Positions 7,126-9,859 of a stretch of DNA of 9,859 nt are shown in pieces. The notes under the pieces are model-generated. The model did no database searches, was not told the DNA's origin, and saw only the letters and a program-made list of their open reading frames with translations. A program made the translations under genes and the position numbers. The stretch comes from UBA4615 sp044359175 (lineage in GTDB: Bacteria; Pseudomonadota; Gammaproteobacteria; Burkholderiales; Burkholderiaceae_E). Numbering within the stretch: the stretch's first letter is position 1; every line of letters begins with the position of its first letter. The stretch spans positions 1 to 9,859 of the forward strand of contig JBIKMO010000154.1 of assembly GCA_044359175.1 (NCBI GenBank), in the 5' to 3' direction.

Positions 7126-7979
7126 GACCTGAGCGCGACCGCGATCGGGTCCCCGACGCGCAGCGTGCCGTCCAGCCCGTCGGCGACCACCGCGTTCATG
7201 CCGAAGGTGACGCCGCCACCGAGCTTCGGATCCGAACGGAAGCCGGCCAGCACCCGCAGCAGCCCGGACTCGTGCCGGCCGGTGCCGGGGTCGACCTCGG
7301 TGATCGTGCATCGGGTGCACGGCTTGACCGGGCGCAGCACCACCGCCGGGCCCCGGATCGGCAGGCTCACGAGGGTCGCGGCGCGGTCCTCCTCGAAGGC
7401 TTCGATCCCGTCGACGACCACGTTCGGGCGGAACCGCTGGAGCGTGGCGTCGGGCAACCCGGCCCGGGCCAGGCGAAGGTTCAGGGCCTCCAGCGACGCC
7501 TTCGACACGACCAGCAGCGGAAACCCGTCGGAGAACCGGGTGAGCGTTCCCGGACGCCCGGCCGACTCACCGACCCAATTACGGCTGGCCGGCCGGGGCA
7601 CGGTGGCGTCGAAGCGCAGCAGCCGGGCGCCGCGGCCGAGGTACTCGCTGAACCAGGTGCGCGCCTCGATTCCCTCGTCGAACCCGGCGCAGCGGTCGTC
7701 CCAGCACCAGGTCGAGGTCCGCTGCCCGCCGCTGCCCGCGACCGCGAGTGGCGGCATCCCGGGGGCGATCACCCGCAGCCCGCCATCCTGCCGGGACGGG
7801 CGCACCAGCGCGAGCGAGGGCACCTCCCGCTGGGTCAGGAACTGCCCCGCGTCGTCGACCAGCATCCAGCGGCGGTCGTCCAGCGGACCCATCGCATCGA
7901 AGCGCATCGTGTCGGTCGTGATGCCGGCACAGGACTTGATCGGATAGACGTAGAGCGCGGCGATCCGGGGGGCGTTCAT
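7122..7979 (-). CDS. MOSC-domain molybdenum-cofactor protein (YcbX/mARC-like, no ferredoxin domain)
   Basis: The 285-residue protein has an N-terminal MOSC_N beta-barrel domain (YVYPIKSCAG at 10-19, RRWMLVDDAGQFLTQRE at 36-52). A C-terminal MOSC domain holds RFRPN (182-186), the cysteine motif KPCTRCTITEVDPGTG (219-234) and the closing GDPI motif (276-279). C221 or, more likely by comparison with mARC proteins, C224 would bind the molybdenum cofactor. Family members such as E. coli YcbX and eukaryotic mARC reduce N-hydroxylated compounds. E. coli YcbX also has a C-terminal 2Fe-2S ferredoxin domain, absent here, so electrons would have to come from a separate partner. An AGGA (complement of 7987-7990), seven bases before the ATG, supports the start. 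It is the first gene of the apparent MOSC-DUF502-ATPase operon and overlaps the DUF502 gene by 4 bases. Confidence 0.9.
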   Translation of the reverse strand: MNAPRIAALYVYPIKSCAGITTDTMRFDAMGPLDDRRWMLVDDAGQFLTQREVPSLALVRPSRQDGGLRVIAPGMPPLAVAGSGGQRTSTWCWDDRCAGFDEGIEARTWFSEYLGRGARLLRFDATVPRPASRNWVGESAGRPGTLTRFSDGFPLLVVSKASLEALNLRLARAGLPDATLQRFRPNVVVDGIEAFEEDRAATLVSLPIRGPAVVLRPVKPCTRCTITEVDPGTGRHESGLLRVLAGFRSDPKLGGGVTFGMNAVVADGLDGTLRVGDPIAVALRS

Positions 7980-8088
7980 CCGGCGATCCTAACAGCCGCG
8001 CACGACACCCGCTCGTTGCCGGCCGCGCAGACCCCAAGCATCCGGACGCTCCGGGTGCAACCGGTGCAGCGGGCGGATCCGTGCCGAC

Positions 8089-8104
8089 CGTGCCGGCCGG
8101 CACG
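8089..8104. repeat. 16-bp perfect palindrome between the amidohydrolase and MOSC genes
   Basis: The sequence CGTGCCGG/CCGGCACG is fully self-complementary. It lies in the 184-bp gap (7980-8163), 59 bases beyond the amidohydrolase stop and 109 bases before the MOSC start. As RNA it could form a 6-bp stem with a 4-base loop, but no T-run follows on the minus strand. It may be an operator or a processing/terminator hairpin; chance is also possible at this GC content. The left arm is adjoined by a near-copy (TGCCGACCG at 8082-8090, TGCCGGCCG at 8091-8099). I see no coding sequence in the rest of the gap. Confidence 0.4.
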
Positions 8105-8163
8105 ACCCGGGCCGCCGATCGAACCACCGCCCGGAACGCCCCCCCGGGGTGCCCCTTGTATGT

Positions 8164-9522
8164 TCAGGCCGCGCGAGCACGCCGCCAGAGGGCGTCGGCG
8201 GCCGCCTGCGCGTCGCGAAGCACGGCGTCGATCGAGGCGAGTGCCGGTGCGCCCGAGGCCACCGTCTGCACGCCGTCGACCCAAACATGCTCGACGTCGC
8301 GGCCCTGCGCGACATGCACGAGGTTGCCGACCGGGTCGAGGCAGGGTACGAGGTGCGGCCGGCGGAAGTCGAGCACCACCAGATCGGCGCGCTTGCCCGC
8401 CTCGAGTGACCCGATCTCGGCGTCCAGGCCCATCGCGCGGGCACCGTCGATGGTCGCCATCCGCAGCACGTCCTCGGGCTGCCAGAAGCCGTCGACCCGT
8501 TGCTCCTGCAGCCGGCCCACGCACAGCGCCCAGCGCATCACCTCGATCAGGTCGGCGTGCATGTTGTCCGAGCCGAGCGCGATCCGCGCGCCCGCGCGGC
8601 GCAGCGCGGAGGTGGGCGCGGCGGTGCCGCCGGTGGCGTTGCCCTTGGGGATGTGCGCGACGTGGATGCCGGCGCGGCCGCAGCGCGCGAGGTCGTCCTC
8701 GTCGAGGAACAGGCAGTGCGCGGCGATCAGCCGGTCGTTCAGCAGGCCGACCTCGTCGAGCAGCTGCGCGGGCGAGCGGCCCGAGCGCGCCCGCACCTGC
8801 ACGACCTCCTTACGGCTCTGCGCGAGGTGGGTGTTGACCCGCAGCCCCAGTCGGGCGGACGCGTCGGCCACGTCGCGCAGCAGCGCGTCCGAGCAGGTGT
8901 CCGGCGCGTGCGCGGCGAGCTGCACGCCGGCACGGCCATCGAAGGCGCCGTGCCAGCGCTGCGCGAGCGCGAGCGCCTCGCCGAGCGTGCGTTCGCCGAT
9001 CGCACGGTGGTACTCCCAGCGACCGTCGCCGATCAGCGAGAAGTCCGCATCGTGGATGCGGCCGCAGCTGAAGACCCGCAGCCCGAGCTGCGCCATCGCC
9101 GGCAGGGTAAGGTCGGCGTGCACGTAGGTGTCGTTGATCAGCGTCGAGCCGAACAGCATCGCCTCGAGCGCACCGAGCCGGGCGAGGGCCACCGCCTCGT
9201 CGGGCGTGACGTCGTGACCGTGGGGAATGCCCGGCGTGTATGCGGGCGCGAAGCCGAGGTCCTCGGCGACGCCCCGCACCATGCTGAGGATCGCGTGCGT
9301 GTGCACGTTGACCAGGCCGGGCATCGCGACTCGCCCCGGCAGCGGCAGCGCGCGTGCGGCGCGGGCGCCGGGCGGCAGCGCCGACGCGGGCCCCACCCAT
9401 GCGATGCGCCCGCCGCTCACCGCGATCGCGCCGTCGGCGTGCACGGTCATCGCCGCATCGACCGTGACCACGGTGAGGTCGGTGAGCAGCAGGTCGAACG
9501 ACGGGGCGTCGGTTCCGGTCAT
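8164..9522 (-). CDS. Amidohydrolase of the cytosine deaminase/ATZ-TRZ-like group
   Basis: The 452-residue cytoplasmic enzyme has the two-part beta-sandwich and TIM-barrel layout of subtype-III-like amidohydrolases. Metal-site motifs are HTH at 74-76, HAPDTC with H205, THLAQ with H232, AAHC with H269 and GSDN with D319; the C-terminal EAGKRADLVVLD at 374-385 closes the sandwich domain. Relatives deaminate or dechlorinate nitrogen heterocycles (SAH/MTA, guanine, cytosine, s-triazines). Several substrate-side motifs differ from the SAH/MTA deaminases. H232-x-x-Q235 replaces the usual HxxE, IPKGNATGG (291-299) replaces the NPxSNxKLASG type, and GSDNMHADLIE (317-327) replaces GTDGxxSNN. The substrate is therefore uncertain. 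The start lies 9 bases after the stop of an ABC transporter ATPase, so the two are probably one transcript and the substrate may be imported by that system. No strong Shine-Dalgarno is visible. Confidence 0.88.
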   Translation of the reverse strand: MTGTDAPSFDLLLTDLTVVTVDAAMTVHADGAIAVSGGRIAWVGPASALPPGARAARALPLPGRVAMPGLVNVHTHAILSMVRGVAEDLGFAPAYTPGIPHGHDVTPDEAVALARLGALEAMLFGSTLINDTYVHADLTLPAMAQLGLRVFSCGRIHDADFSLIGDGRWEYHRAIGERTLGEALALAQRWHGAFDGRAGVQLAAHAPDTCSDALLRDVADASARLGLRVNTHLAQSRKEVVQVRARSGRSPAQLLDEVGLLNDRLIAAHCLFLDEDDLARCGRAGIHVAHIPKGNATGGTAAPTSALRRAGARIALGSDNMHADLIEVMRWALCVGRLQEQRVDGFWQPEDVLRMATIDGARAMGLDAEIGSLEAGKRADLVVLDFRRPHLVPCLDPVGNLVHVAQGRDVEHVWVDGVQTVASGAPALASIDAVLRDAQAAADALWRRARAA

Positions 9523-9531
9523 CGCGGTGAC

Positions 9532-9859
9532 TCAGTCGTGCAGGTGGGCGAGGAAGCGGCGGGTGCGGTCCTGCTGCGGCGCGTCGAACAGGCGGGCCGG
9601 CGCGCCGGTCTCGACCACGGCGCCGTCGTCCATGAACACCACGCGGTCGGCCGTCGAGCGGGCGAAGCGCATCTCGTGGGTGACCGCGACCAGCGTCATG
9701 CCGGCCTGCGCGAGCTCGCGCATCACGTCGACCACCTCGGTGACCAGCTCCGGATCGAGCGCCGAGGTCGGCTCGTCGAACAGGATCAGCTCGGGCCGCA
9801 TCGCGAGCGCGCGCGCGATCGCCACGCGCTGCTGCTGCCCCCCGGACAGCTGACTCGGC
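9532..9859 (-). CDS. ABC transporter ATP-binding protein, polar amino acid type (C-terminal part, cut by window edge)
   Basis: The last 108 residues of an ABC ATPase are visible, and the gene continues beyond the right edge. Present are the signature PSQLSGGQQQRV, Walker B with the catalytic glutamate (LILFDEPTSALDPE), and the H-loop (VAVTHEMRFAR). The C-terminus has FMDDGAVVETGAP followed by LFDAPQQDRTRRFL, a tail typical of GlnQ/HisP/GltL-type polar amino acid importers. The GTG at 9825 lies within the signature-to-Walker B region and is not a start. The Walker A segment and the rest of the importer (permeases, periplasmic receptor) must be outside. It sits 9 bases upstream of the amidohydrolase gene on the same strand, suggesting that the importer supplies that enzyme's substrate. 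Confidence 0.94.
   Translation of the reverse strand, partial: PSQLSGGQQQRVAIARALAMRPELILFDEPTSALDPELVTEVVDVMRELAQAGMTLVAVTHEMRFARSTADRVVFMDDGAVVETGAPARLFDAPQQDRTRRFLAHLHD

Noticed and set aside
7126..7320. N-terminal extension of the DUF502 protein to an ATG at 7320
   Set aside because: These 65 residues are Arg/His-rich shadow of the MOSC gene. The GTG at 7125 gives a normal family N-terminus and a 4-bp operon overlap.
3463..7947. A 1494-codon open frame on the plus strand, antisense to the ATPase, DUF502 and MOSC genes
   Set aside because: Its product is low-complexity Arg/His/Gln/Gly-rich with no recognisable domain. Long open antisense frames are expected opposite very GC-rich genes, and the three minus-strand genes have clear family motifs.
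8139..8156. C/G-run segment just beyond the amidohydrolase stop as an intrinsic terminator
   Set aside because: CCCCGGGG has no loop and no T-run follows on the minus strand, so a terminator hairpin is not supported.
1..9859. CRISPR arrays, tRNA/rRNA genes, insertion sequences, att sites, toxin-antitoxin or defence genes
   Set aside because: Looked for on both strands and not seen; the only tandem repeat is the short coding one at 5225-5251.

Overview
The window is a very GC-rich stretch of ordinary bacterial chromosome. A periplasmic Bug-type solute receptor, a Burkholderia-like Glu/Leu-type dehydrogenase, tight operons and strong third-position G/C bias all point to a betaproteobacterium of the order Burkholderiales. 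Genus cannot be decided from the sequence. I see no insertion sequences, phage genes, CRISPR arrays, tRNAs or rRNAs.

Left third (1-3587). A LysR-family regulator, cut by the window edge, reads leftward from 199. Reading rightward from 349 is a three-gene run: a Bug/TctC periplasmic solute-binding protein, an N-formylglutamate amidohydrolase (HutG-like) starting 2 bases after the Bug stop, and an NAD-type glutamate dehydrogenase 42 bases further on. The enzymes would form a short path from N-formylglutamate to glutamate to 2-oxoglutarate, with the Bug protein as candidate receptor for a related carboxylate. A perfect 17-bp inverted repeat sits in the divergent intergenic region and is the best operator candidate.

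Middle (3631-7979, minus strand, convergent with the first run). The transcription order is a MOSC-domain molybdenum-cofactor protein, a DUF502 membrane protein overlapping it by 4 bases (GTGA), then a P2-type cation-transporting ATPase after 39 bases. This looks like one operon. The MOSC protein lacks the C-terminal ferredoxin domain of YcbX. The pump has all catalytic motifs, but its ion cannot be read off with confidence.

Right end (8164-9859, minus strand). The C-terminal part of a polar-amino-acid-type ABC transporter ATPase is followed after 9 bases by an amidohydrolase of the cytosine deaminase/ATZ-TRZ group. In that enzyme the usual HxxE motif reads HxxQ. The pair suggests uptake and hydrolysis or deamination of a nitrogen-containing compound.

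Nothing here is clearly a new defence or mobile system. The points most worth a check are the Bug/formylglutamate/GDH cluster with its palindrome, the altered amidohydrolase active site beside a transporter, and the MOSC-DUF502-ATPase operon.
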